A stretch of DNA of 64,000 nt from Egicoccus halophilus (GTDB taxonomy: Bacteria > Actinomycetota > Nitriliruptoria > Nitriliruptorales > Nitriliruptoraceae), in NCBI RefSeq assembly GCF_004300825.1, contig NZ_CP036250.1, positions 124,001-188,000 on the forward strand, written 5' to 3'. Position 1 is the first letter of the stretch, and each line of letters starts with the position of its first letter. Below are positions 27,906-35,862 of this stretch, in pieces. Under the pieces are notes generated by a model, which saw only the letters and a list, made by a program, of their open reading frames with translations, was not told the DNA's origin and did not search any database. The position numbers and the translations under genes were made by a program.

Positions 27906-28976
27906 GTGGAGGGACCCTTCGCCCGCTTTCAGGGCCACGAGCAGGTGGTCTTCGGCAACGACGAGGAGACCGGCCTCAGGTGCATCGTCGCGATGCACTC
28001 CACGAAGCTCGGCCCCGCCCTCGGCGGGACCCGGTTCTACCCCTACGACAGCGAGGACGAGGCACTGACCGACGTCCTGCGCCTGTCGCGGGCGATGTCC
28101 TACAAGGCCGCCTGCGCCGGTCTGGACCTCGGCGGCGGCAAGGCCGTGATCATCGGAGACCCGGCCGAGCTGCGCACCGAAGCGCTGCTGCGCGCCTACG
28201 GGCGGGTCATCGAGTCCCTCGGCGGCCGCTACGTGACCGCCTGCGACGTGGGCACCACGCCGGCCGACATGGCCGTCGTGCGCCGGGAGACGCGTTGGGC
28301 CACCGGCGCCGAGGAGGTCCACGGCGGCTCGGGCGACTCCGGGGTGCTGACCGCCTACGGCGTCTACCTCGGGATGAAGGCGGCGGCACAGGCCGCGTTC
28401 GGCACCGACGCCCTCGGCGGCCGGCACGTCGCCGTGCAGGGGTTGGGCAAGGTCGGCGCGCGTCTGGTCGGCCACCTCGTGGACGAGGGCGCCAAGGTCA
28501 CCGCCGCCGACGTCTCCACGGCCGCGTGCGAGAAGGTCGCCTCCCTGCCCGGGGTCGAGATCGTCGACGTCGAGGACGTCCTGCTCGTCGACGCCGACAT
28601 CGTCTCCCCCAACGCGCTGGGAGCCGTCCTCGACGCGGGGACGATCCCGCAGTTGCAGGCCCGCGTCGTGTGCGGTGGGGCCAACAACCAGCTGGCCACC
28701 GAGGAGGACGGCGACCACCTCGCCGATCGCGGCGTGCTCTATGCCCCGGACTTCGTGGTCAACGCCGGCGGCCTGATCAACGTCTCCGACGAGCTCGAGC
28801 CGGGCGGCTACTCCGCCGCACGCGCGCACCAGCGTGCCGATGCGATCCCGGCGACGCTGCACGAGATCATCGCGGAGTCGCGGACGCAGGGTGTGTCGAC
28901 CGAACGCGCCGCCATCACCGTCGCCGAACGTCGTATGGCCTCGGTCGGTGGCCTGCGCCGCATCTGGCTGCCCTGA
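27906..28976 (+). CDS. Leucine/valine/phenylalanine dehydrogenase
   Basis: A 356-residue NAD-dependent oxidative deaminase of branched-chain or aromatic amino acids. The glycine-rich GPALGGTR and the catalytic lysine segment MSYKAACAGLDLGGGKAVI are diagnostic, and the Rossmann motif is GLGKVG. The Glu/Leu/Phe/Val dehydrogenase C-terminal domain follows, with VVNAGG. The exact amino-acid specificity cannot be read. GTG at 27906 follows CAGGAG; the frame further upstream lacks a ribosome binding site and has poor composition. A strong hairpin terminator follows. It likely feeds branched-chain amino-acid catabolism. Confidence 0.92.
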   Translation: MEGPFARFQGHEQVVFGNDEETGLRCIVAMHSTKLGPALGGTRFYPYDSEDEALTDVLRLSRAMSYKAACAGLDLGGGKAVIIGDPAELRTEALLRAYGRVIESLGGRYVTACDVGTTPADMAVVRRETRWATGAEEVHGGSGDSGVLTAYGVYLGMKAAAQAAFGTDALGGRHVAVQGLGKVGARLVGHLVDEGAKVTAADVSTAACEKVASLPGVEIVDVEDVLLVDADIVSPNALGAVLDAGTIPQLQARVVCGGANNQLATEEDGDHLADRGVLYAPDFVVNAGGLINVSDELEPGGYSAARAHQRADAIPATLHEIIAESRTQGVSTERAAITVAERRMASVGGLRRIWLP

Positions 28977-28993
28977 CCGCGTCCCACGACGTC

Positions 28994-29034
28994 CGACGGG
29001 TCCGGGTCCGCGCCGTGCGCGGACCCGGCCGTCG
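28994..29034. terminator. Strong bidirectional hairpin
   Basis: An 11-bp perfect stem (29002-29012 with 29018-29028, loop CCGTG) is extended by CGACGG/CCGTCG with a two-base bulge. It sits midway between the stops of the convergent dehydrogenase and protease genes. Confidence 0.7.
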
Positions 29035-29059
29035 TCGGAGCGGGCGACGTCGGCGGGTC

Positions 29060-31918
29060 TCAGCCGGCCCGGGTCAGCATCGAGGCGGCCTGCGCCCGGG
29101 TGACCGGGTCGCCCGGGCGGTAGCGGCCGTCGGCCCCTCCCGAGACGATGCCGTGGCGCTCGAGTGCGGCGATGGCGCCGGCATGGACGCTGCCGGCCGT
29201 GTCGGTGAACCGTGAGGTCGGGTCGCTGGTGTCCAGGTCGAGGCTGGCGGCCAGTACCGCGGCGATCTGCCCCCGGGTCACGGGGATGCCCGGGCGGAAG
29301 CTGCCGTCGGTGTGGCCCCGCATCCACCCCGCCCGGGTGACCGCGGCGATCGGACCGGCGTGCACGCTGCCCGCCGTGTCCGTGAACCCGCCGTCGCCCT
29401 CACCGCTCAGGCCGTGGCTGCGCGCGACGATCGCCGCGACCTGTCCGCGGGTGACGGTCCGGGCCGGCGCGAACACGCCGGGCGAGACCCCGTGCACCGT
29501 CCCGCGGGCCTGCGCACAGGCGACCGCGGCGGCGTGCACGTTGGCGCGCACGACGTCGGTGAACGGGTACGGGTCGGGCACGACGTCCGCGCCCAGCGAG
29601 GCCGCCACCTCACGGCCGTCCGCCCGCGAACCGGCCAGGTGCAGCGTGCGGGCGCAGGCACCCACGCCCGTGCCGCGCAGCGAGACCGTGAGCGCGAGCC
29701 GGCCGTCGCCGCCCACCGTCCCCCGTCCGAGCAGCTGCGGTCCGCCCGACAGCCACAGCGCCACCGTCGAGCCGGGCGCGAACCCGGGGCCCGCGACGGT
29801 CAGCGCGCCGGCGCCGTCGAGCCGCAGCGGGCTGCTGCCGGCGGGCGGCAGCGTGGACGTCAACGTCAGGTCGAGGCCGGCGCCGGTGGCCCGCACCCCG
29901 CCGGCCACGGCGGTCACCCCGAGCGCGGCGGGCTGGCCGTCGATCGATGCGCGCGCGGTCCCGGGGGCGACGCTCGAGATGGCGGGCACCGCGGCCGGCG
30001 GACCGTCCGGGTCGGTCGGCCCCGGCTCCGTCGGGTCGGTCGGGTCGATCGGCCCCGGCTCCGTCGGGTCCGTCGGGTCGGTCGGGTCGCCCGGCCCCGG
30101 CTCGGTCGTTGCCGGCGGCTCGGTGGTCGTGATCGTCACGGCCGCGCTGGACGTGAAGCCGGCCGTGTTGCGCACCTCGTACACGAAGCGGTCCTCGCCG
30201 GCGGTCGAGCCGGCCGTGTAGCGCACCCGCCCCCCGCCGACCGAGACCGTCCCGTGCGCGGGGGCCGTGGCGATCGTCACCGTCGAAGGGTCGATGGGGT
30301 GGGTCGGGTGCGGGGTGTCGTTGGCCAGCACGTCGAGGGTGACCGTCGTGCCGCCGACCACCGTGGCGGTGTCGGCGTTGGCCTGGAACGTCGGCGGCGT
30401 GATCACCTCGACGGTGACCGGCGCGGACGCACAGCGGCGGGAGGTCACCGCGCAGACCTCGTAGTCGAGGTGGTAGCGACCCAACGCCTGCCACGAGCGC
30501 GGCGTGTAGGCGAGGATCCCGTCGTCGAGGCGGCGCTGCCCGTGGGAGGTCCCGCGCAGGTCGACGCTCCTGCGGTCCAACGTGTCCCCGGCGCCCGCCC
30601 GGTCGTTGTCCAGCAGGCGGATCGAGGTGGTGTTCCCGAGCCAGGCGTAGGCATGGTCGGCGGTGGCCACCGGCGCGTCGCTCGGCGTCGGCGCGGCACC
30701 GGCCACCCGGGTGAGCAGGGCGGCGGCGTCGAGGCGGCCCGAACCGGCCCGCAGGGGCACCTCGACCGGGACGGCGGTGGCCACGGCCGCGTCGGTGAAC
30801 GCCGCGCCGGACAGCCCGGGGTCCAGGGCGCGGGCCAGCCCGGCGACACCGGCGACCTGCGGGGTCGCCATCGAGGTGCCCTGGAGGGTGGCGTAGCCCG
30901 CCGCGATCTTCGCGGTCGGGTAGGTGCTGTAGTGGCTGCCGGGAGCGGCGAGATCGATGGTCGGGCCGAAGTTGCTGTAGACGGCGCGCCTCGTCGGGTC
31001 GTCGGCCGACGTCGCGGCGACCGACAGCACCCCCGGGGAGTTGGCGGGGTGGTAGTGGCTCGCGTCGATGCTCTCGTTGCCGGCGGCCGCGACCACGATG
31101 CGCCCCCGGCTGACGGCGTAGGCGACGCCCGCCTCCAGCGTGCTGGTCGTGTGGGGGCCACCGAGCGAGAGGTTGATGACGTGTGCCCCGCGGTCCACGG
31201 CCCACTTGATCCCGGCCGCGATGTCGACGTCGGTGCCGTAGCCGGCGTCGTCGAGGACCCGGACCGGCAGGATCCGGCACCGCCAGCAGGCGCCGGCGAT
31301 CCCCGTGGCGTTGTTGGCGGCGGCGGCCGCGATCCCGGCGACGTGGGTGCCGTGGCCGTTGACGTCGACGTTGCCGCCCGGGCGGCGGGCGACGGCGTCG
31401 TAGCCGGGCAGCAGCTTTTCGGCCAGGTCGGGGTGCCCTCCGTCCACACCGGTGTCGAGCACGGCGATGACGACGTCGGCCGCCCCGGTGGTGTGCGCCC
31501 ACGCCTCGAACAGTCGCGAGTCGTCCAGCACCCGTCGCTGCTGTGCGGTCACGGCCGGGTCGTTCGGGCGCACCCGACCGGCGGTGCGGTAGATGCGGAC
31601 GGGTTCGCCCTCGACCTCGTCGGCGTCCTCGGCCGGCACGTCGACGGTGGCGCGCCCGAAACCCTCGGCCAGCACCGGGTCGAGGTGGACGACCGATCCG
31701 GCCGGCAGCGACGGCAGCTCGTCGAGCTCCACCACGAGGCGCTCGACGTCGTCGGACACCTCGCCGAGCGGTCCGGTCGAGGTGGTGACCCTGTCGGGCA
31801 CCGTCGACGCGGCGGCGCTCGTGGTCCTCGGTCGGGCCGGCGTCGACGGCGCGGCGGCGGCGGGGACGGCCGGAGCCAGACAGGCGGCGACCAGCAGGGC
31901 GGCGAACGATCGGCGCAT
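29060..31918 (-). CDS. Subtilisin-family (S8) protease with C-terminal SLH domains
   Basis: A 952-residue exported serine protease. A signal peptide (about residues 1-23) and a propeptide-like region precede the catalytic domain. The triad is D155 (VLDTGVDGGHPDL), H192 (GHGTHVAG) and S349 (GTSMATP). Two bacterial Ig/cadherin-like segments follow, with cysteines in YEVCAVTSRRCAS and a VLANDTPH strand. A Pro/Thr/Asp/Glu-rich linker then leads to another beta domain and three SLH domains at the C-terminus that should anchor it to the wall. GC-rich codon use is like its neighbours. ATG at 31918; the ribosome binding site is weak. It may process surface proteins, such as the other SLH protein 2.6 kb away, which is inference. 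Confidence 0.92.
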   Translation of the reverse strand: MRRSFAALLVAACLAPAVPAAAAPSTPARPRTTSAAASTVPDRVTTSTGPLGEVSDDVERLVVELDELPSLPAGSVVHLDPVLAEGFGRATVDVPAEDADEVEGEPVRIYRTAGRVRPNDPAVTAQQRRVLDDSRLFEAWAHTTGAADVVIAVLDTGVDGGHPDLAEKLLPGYDAVARRPGGNVDVNGHGTHVAGIAAAAANNATGIAGACWRCRILPVRVLDDAGYGTDVDIAAGIKWAVDRGAHVINLSLGGPHTTSTLEAGVAYAVSRGRIVVAAAGNESIDASHYHPANSPGVLSVAATSADDPTRRAVYSNFGPTIDLAAPGSHYSTYPTAKIAAGYATLQGTSMATPQVAGVAGLARALDPGLSGAAFTDAAVATAVPVEVPLRAGSGRLDAAALLTRVAGAAPTPSDAPVATADHAYAWLGNTTSIRLLDNDRAGAGDTLDRRSVDLRGTSHGQRRLDDGILAYTPRSWQALGRYHLDYEVCAVTSRRCASAPVTVEVITPPTFQANADTATVVGGTTVTLDVLANDTPHPTHPIDPSTVTIATAPAHGTVSVGGGRVRYTAGSTAGEDRFVYEVRNTAGFTSSAAVTITTTEPPATTEPGPGDPTDPTDPTEPGPIDPTDPTEPGPTDPDGPPAAVPAISSVAPGTARASIDGQPAALGVTAVAGGVRATGAGLDLTLTSTLPPAGSSPLRLDGAGALTVAGPGFAPGSTVALWLSGGPQLLGRGTVGGDGRLALTVSLRGTGVGACARTLHLAGSRADGREVAASLGADVVPDPYPFTDVVRANVHAAAVACAQARGTVHGVSPGVFAPARTVTRGQVAAIVARSHGLSGEGDGGFTDTAGSVHAGPIAAVTRAGWMRGHTDGSFRPGIPVTRGQIAAVLAASLDLDTSDPTSRFTDTAGSVHAGAIAALERHGIVSGGADGRYRPGDPVTRAQAASMLTRAG

Positions 31919-32167
31919 GGACGACCCCGGACGGGCGGGCGCACGAGGCGACCGGCACGGTGACTGGCGGCGACCGGACACGGCGGGTCCCCGACCAGGT
32001 CGTCGGCCGCAGCTCGGTGCGGCTGAAGCGTCGCCGGGTGAGACGTGCGCTGGGCGGGCGAAGCCCATGCCACGGCGCGCGGCACGGGTGGGTGCCGGGC
32101 CTCGGGCGCGGCGCGCGCCCGTGCCCCGGGCAGGAGCCGTGGACCGGTCGGACGGGACGCCGGGCGG

Positions 32168-33211
32168 TCAGATGCCGGTGAGCCTGATGGTGTCCTCGTC
32201 CGGGGTCGCGTCCTGGATGCCGCCGAAGATCCACGCATCGAGGCCGCGGTCGGCGAGCAGCGTCACCGCGGCGTCGGCCACGTCGGGCGGCACGACCGCG
32301 ACCATGCCGACGCCGCAGTTGAACGCGCGCCACATCTCGTCGGTGCGCACCGGTCCGTGCTCGGCGAGCCAGGGGAAGATCTCCGGCCGGGTCCACGTCG
32401 AGGTGTCGACCGTCGCCGACAGTCCGGGAGGCAGGATGCGCGGCAGGTTGCCGGGCAGCCCGCCGCCGGTGACGTGGCAGAAGGCGTGGACCTCGACCGC
32501 GTCCTTGAGCGCCAGGCAGTCCGCGGCGTAGATCCGCGTCGGCTCGAGCAGCTCCTCGCCCAGCGGACGTGACAGGCCGTGCGGCTCGGCCAGGTCGAGT
32601 TGCCCCACGATCCGACGCACGAGGCTGTAGCCGTTGCTGTGCAGGCCGGACGACGCCATCGCGAGCAGCAGGTCACCGGGGCGGACCCGGTCCGGACCGA
32701 GGATCTCGTCCCGTTCGACGACGCCGACGCCGAACCCGGCGAGGTCGAACTCGTCCTCGCCGAGCAGACCCGGGTGCTCGGCCGTCTCCCCGCCGACCAG
32801 CGCACAACCGGCCCGGGTGCAGCCCTCGGCGATGCCGCGCACGAGAGCGGCGACCCGCTCGGGCACCAGCCGGCCCACCGAGACGTAGTCGTTGAAGAAC
32901 AACGGTTCCGCGCCGGGGACGACCAGGTCGTCGACGACCATCGCGACCAGGTCGATGCCGACCGTGTCGAGCCGGTCCATCCGCCGGGCGAAGTCGACCT
33001 TGGTGCCGACCCCGTCCGTGCCCGACACGAGCACCGGCTGGCGGTAGCGCGTCGGGTCGAAGGCGAACAGGCCGCCGAACCCGCCGATGCTGCCGAGCAC
33101 CTCGGGGCGGTAGGTGCGTCGCACCGCGTCCCCGATGAGCTCGACGCTGCGGTCGGCGGCGTCGAGGTCCACGCCGGCGTCGGCGTAGGAGACGGGCTCG
33201 GGGTGGGTCAT
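32168..33211 (-). CDS. purM: Phosphoribosylformylglycinamidine cyclo-ligase
   Basis: AIR synthetase of purine biosynthesis, 347 residues, which closes the imidazole ring using ATP. Key blocks are VSGTDGVGTKVDFA, DDLVVPGAEPLFFNDY, SSGLHSNGYSLVR and HVTGGGLPGNLPR. Length and domain order are normal. ATG at 33211 follows GAAGG. No other pur gene is adjacent in this window, although purF usually precedes purM in actinobacteria; the gene next door is a divergent hydrolase. The 250-bp gap on its 3' side holds only GC-rich hairpins. Confidence 0.95.
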   Translation of the reverse strand: MTHPEPVSYADAGVDLDAADRSVELIGDAVRRTYRPEVLGSIGGFGGLFAFDPTRYRQPVLVSGTDGVGTKVDFARRMDRLDTVGIDLVAMVVDDLVVPGAEPLFFNDYVSVGRLVPERVAALVRGIAEGCTRAGCALVGGETAEHPGLLGEDEFDLAGFGVGVVERDEILGPDRVRPGDLLLAMASSGLHSNGYSLVRRIVGQLDLAEPHGLSRPLGEELLEPTRIYAADCLALKDAVEVHAFCHVTGGGLPGNLPRILPPGLSATVDTSTWTRPEIFPWLAEHGPVRTDEMWRAFNCGVGMVAVVPPDVADAAVTLLADRGLDAWIFGGIQDATPDEDTIRLTGI

Positions 33212-33426
33212 CGTGCGGCCTTCGCGGCGGGCGTGCGTCGTGGCCGGCAATCCTCGCACGCCCCGGTGCCGGCAGCGAGCCGGCGTGTCTCGCAAGCCCA
33301 CCTCGGGCGCGACGTGCCCGCCGGGGCCGGGTCGGCGATGGTGACCGTCCGGCTGGAGGACCGCCTCGGCCGACGGGTCGGACGCGGCACGGTGCCGGCC
33401 GGACGTGGACCGAGACCCGGGGGAGC

Positions 33427-34374
33427 ATGACCGACGTGGACGCACTCGTGACCCATCGCCACCTCGACGTCGGTGAGCTGCGCATGCACGTCGTGGAGGC
33501 GGGCGAGGGGCCGCTCGTGCTGCTGCTGCACGGGTTCCCGGACTTCTGGTACTCGTGGCGCCGACAGATCCCGGCGCTGGTGGACGCCGGCCACCGGGTG
33601 GTGGCCCCGGACCTGCGCGGCTACGCGGACACGTCCGCGCCCGACGGGGTCGACGCCTACCGGATGCGCCACCTCGTCGGCGACGTCGTCGGCCTGCTCG
33701 ACGCGCTCGGCGAGGAGCGGGCGAGCCTGGTGGGTCACGACTGGGGCGGGATGGTCGCCTGGGCGGCCGCCATGGCCCACCCGGACCGCTTCCCGCGGCT
33801 CGCCGTGTGCAACATCCCGCATCCGGAGACGTTCCGCGCCGCGCTCACCTCCAGCCGGCAGGCACTGCACAGCTGGTACGCGTTGTTGTTCCAGCTCCCG
33901 GTCCTGCCGGAGCGCGCCCTGGCCGTCCGCGACGGCTGGCTGTTGCGGCAGGCGCTGCGTTCGGGGGCGACGGACCCGGCCTCGTTCTCCGACGACGACC
34001 TCGACCGCTACGTCGAGGCGCTGACGGTGCGCGGCGAGCTGTCGGGACCGATCAACTACTACCGGGCCGCAGCCCGCGCCGGCCTACGCCGGTCCCGGCG
34101 GTCTGCGGCCGGCAGCGGCAGCGGCAGCGGCAGCGGCAGCGGCAGCGGCAGCGGCAGGGTCGAGCAACCGGTGCTCGTGCAGTGGGGCGAGCGCGACCAC
34201 GCCCTGCTCGCGTCGCTGGCCGACCCGCCGCCCGACCTCGTGCCGAACGCCGAGGTGGTCCGCTACCCGTCGGCGGGCCACTGGGTGCACCTCGACGCGT
34301 GGCAGCAGGTCAACGACGCGCTGATCGGCTTCCTCGCTCCGGACGGGACCACGCCGTCCGACGAGCGCCCCTGA
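33427..34374 (+). CDS. Alpha/beta hydrolase, epoxide-hydrolase-like, with (GS)n insert
   Basis: A 315-residue hydrolase with the oxyanion motif HGFPDFW, the nucleophile elbow GHDWGG (aspartate nucleophile), an acid in WGERDHA and the catalytic histidine in AGHWVHLD. The aspartate nucleophile and the preceding tyrosine-bearing cap suit epoxide hydrolases or haloalkane dehalogenases. Between cap and core lies a Gly-Ser run of about 15 residues from a hexanucleotide repeat, apparently a tolerated flexible linker; copy number may vary. ATG at 33427 follows GGGGGAG. It is divergent from purM and convergent with the DsbA-like gene. Confidence 0.88.
   Translation: MTDVDALVTHRHLDVGELRMHVVEAGEGPLVLLLHGFPDFWYSWRRQIPALVDAGHRVVAPDLRGYADTSAPDGVDAYRMRHLVGDVVGLLDALGEERASLVGHDWGGMVAWAAAMAHPDRFPRLAVCNIPHPETFRAALTSSRQALHSWYALLFQLPVLPERALAVRDGWLLRQALRSGATDPASFSDDDLDRYVEALTVRGELSGPINYYRAAARAGLRRSRRSAAGSGSGSGSGSGSGSGRVEQPVLVQWGERDHALLASLADPPPDLVPNAEVVRYPSAGHWVHLDAWQQVNDALIGFLAPDGTTPSDERP
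34111..34158 (+). repeat. Hexanucleotide microsatellite (GGCAGC)7
   Basis: Seven perfect copies of GGCAGC plus a partial one, encoding alternating Gly and Ser inside the hydrolase gene. Length changes by slippage would stay in frame. Confidence 0.9.
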
Positions 34375-34430
34375 GCCCGGCACCGGTCCGCGTCCGCACC
34401 AGGCCGACTCCGGTCGGTCCGGCGGAGGGT

Positions 34431-35105
34431 TCAGGCGCGGCCGAGCAACGGGAGCTCGGGAACGCGGCGCAACTCCCGCTTGAGCTCGGCGAAGGACTCG
34501 TAGCGCGCGAGCGTGACCACGGCGTCGTAGAGCTCGACCGCCTGCTCGCCCTCGGGCACGCGCGAGATCACCGGGCCGAAGAACGCCGGGCCGTCGGGCG
34601 GCGAGAACGACAGCACCGGCGTACCCACGTCCTCGCCCGCCCGCGCGAGCGCCTCCTCGGTGTTCTGCCGCAGCACCGTGTCGAACCGGTCGGCGTCGGC
34701 CGGGGACACCTCCGCGAGCGACTCGGCCAGCCGAACCTCGCGCAGGGCGGCCTCGACGTCCACACCACGGTCGGCGACCGCGTGGCAGACGGCGTCGAAG
34801 CCGTCCTCGTCGGGCGGGTCGGCCTCGAAGATCCGCGACGAGATCGCCGTGTACAGCGGCCCGACGAAGCGGGCGCCGGCGTCCTGCTCGGCCGCCACGA
34901 TCACCCGCAGCAGGTCGAGGCCGGTGTGGTGCAGCCGTCCGAGCGGGCTGTCCGGGTCCTCGGAGTCCTCGTTGAGGAACCACAGCGAGATCGGACGCCA
35001 ACGCACCTCGATCGGTCGGTGACGGCGCACCTCCTCGATCCAGCGGGAGGTCTGCCAGCAGAACGGGCAGACCGGATCGAAGAAGAACTCGACGTCAGCG
35101 GCCAC
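34431..35105 (-). CDS. DsbA-family thioredoxin-fold protein, Rv2466c-like
   Basis: A 224-residue thioredoxin-fold protein with an inserted helical domain. The CPFC active site (C13-C16) sits in FFFDPVCPFCWQTSRW, and the cis-proline region reads GTPVLSF. This pattern matches mycobacterial Rv2466c, a mycothiol-dependent oxidoreductase/nitroreductase, and the DsbA/2-hydroxychromene isomerase superfamily. No signal peptide is present, so it acts in the cytoplasm, presumably with mycothiol. GTG at 35105 has GGAG seven bases upstream. Two copies of a 12-bp palindrome lie 83-134 bp upstream. Confidence 0.88.
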   Translation of the reverse strand: MAADVEFFFDPVCPFCWQTSRWIEEVRRHRPIEVRWRPISLWFLNEDSEDPDSPLGRLHHTGLDLLRVIVAAEQDAGARFVGPLYTAISSRIFEADPPDEDGFDAVCHAVADRGVDVEAALREVRLAESLAEVSPADADRFDTVLRQNTEEALARAGEDVGTPVLSFSPPDGPAFFGPVISRVPEGEQAVELYDAVVTLARYESFAELKRELRRVPELPLLGRA

Positions 35106-35187
35106 GGGCGACTCCGGAGGTTCGACGGGTCACCAGTGTGTGCAGCGCTGCGGTGCCCGTGACGCGCCGCCCCCGCCGTCCGACCGC

Positions 35188-35238
35188 GACGCACGTGCGT
35201 CCTGGTCCGACGAACCCGGGAACCGAACGCACGTGCGT
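35188..35238. promoter_or_regulatory. Paired palindromes ACGCACGTGCGT upstream of the DsbA-like gene
   Basis: The 12-bp palindrome occurs at 35189-35200 (within GACGCACGTGCGTC) and at 35227-35238, 38 bp apart centre to centre. The same core recurs at 16141. Two sites in one upstream region suggest a dimeric regulator binding site, which is inference. Confidence 0.45.
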
Positions 35239-35278
35239 CGGTCCCGCGTCGTACCGGGCGGGCCGGCGACCACCCCGG

Positions 35279-35698
35279 TCAGCGGCGTTCGCGGGGCAGG
35301 CGCCAACGGCGGCGAAAAGCCCGTTCGGCGTCGGCGAAGCTGTCGAGCGGGTCGATCACCGACTGGCATGCCTCGAGCAGCTCCTCGAGCTCCCGGGTCG
35401 AGGCGGCGACCTGGTCGATCTCGTCGGCGCCCTCGGTGGCCTCGTCGAGGGCGCGGGCGCAGTCCTGCCACTCGTGGTCGATCTCGTCGAGATGCCAGCG
35501 CGGCATCCACGCGCGGGCGTCGGTGACCGCCTGGCGGACCGCGTCGGTGCCGACCGCGATCGGGGCGGGCTCGACGCGACCGGTCGGCAGCGTGCCGAGC
35601 AGCACCCGGCGACCACCCTCGATCACCTCGGCGCAGTCGACGAACGCCCACCAGGCGTCGAGGTGGGACTCGGGGAGGTCGGGTTTGCGCTTGAACAT
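35279..35698 (-). CDS. Small conserved hypothetical protein
   Basis: A 139-residue acidic cytosolic protein beginning MFKRKPDLPESHLDAW. It has a likely N-terminal alpha/beta part (VDCAEVIEGGRRVLLG) and a long acidic helix (ATEGADEIDQVAASTREL). There are no cysteines forming a motif apart from single ones, no signal peptide and no family I recognise. The start is supported mainly by the ATG at 35698 and GC bias, as no clear ribosome binding site is seen. It is divergent from metH. Confidence 0.65.
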   Translation of the reverse strand: MFKRKPDLPESHLDAWWAFVDCAEVIEGGRRVLLGTLPTGRVEPAPIAVGTDAVRQAVTDARAWMPRWHLDEIDHEWQDCARALDEATEGADEIDQVAASTRELEELLEACQSVIDPLDSFADAERAFRRRWRLPRERR

Positions 35699-35862
35699 GG
35701 GCGCGGACGCTACCCGCCCATGGGCACCTGCTCCCCACCGGCACCGGCACCGGCACCGGCGCCGCGGTCGAGCGGGCACTTGCGCTCTCCGGCGGTGCAG
35801 GTCTGCACCGTTTGGCACCGGTCGGGCCGGGTGGTTCGACGGCGGGGCGTAATCTCGTGCGC

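Noticed and set aside
31919-32167. c-di-AMP or other riboswitch ahead of the secreted protease
   Set aside because: Only simple GC-rich hairpins are visible and none of the conserved riboswitch cores.
35699-35862. Cobalamin riboswitch upstream of metH
   Set aside because: The gap to the divergent gene is only about 160 bp and I found no B12-box-like sequence.
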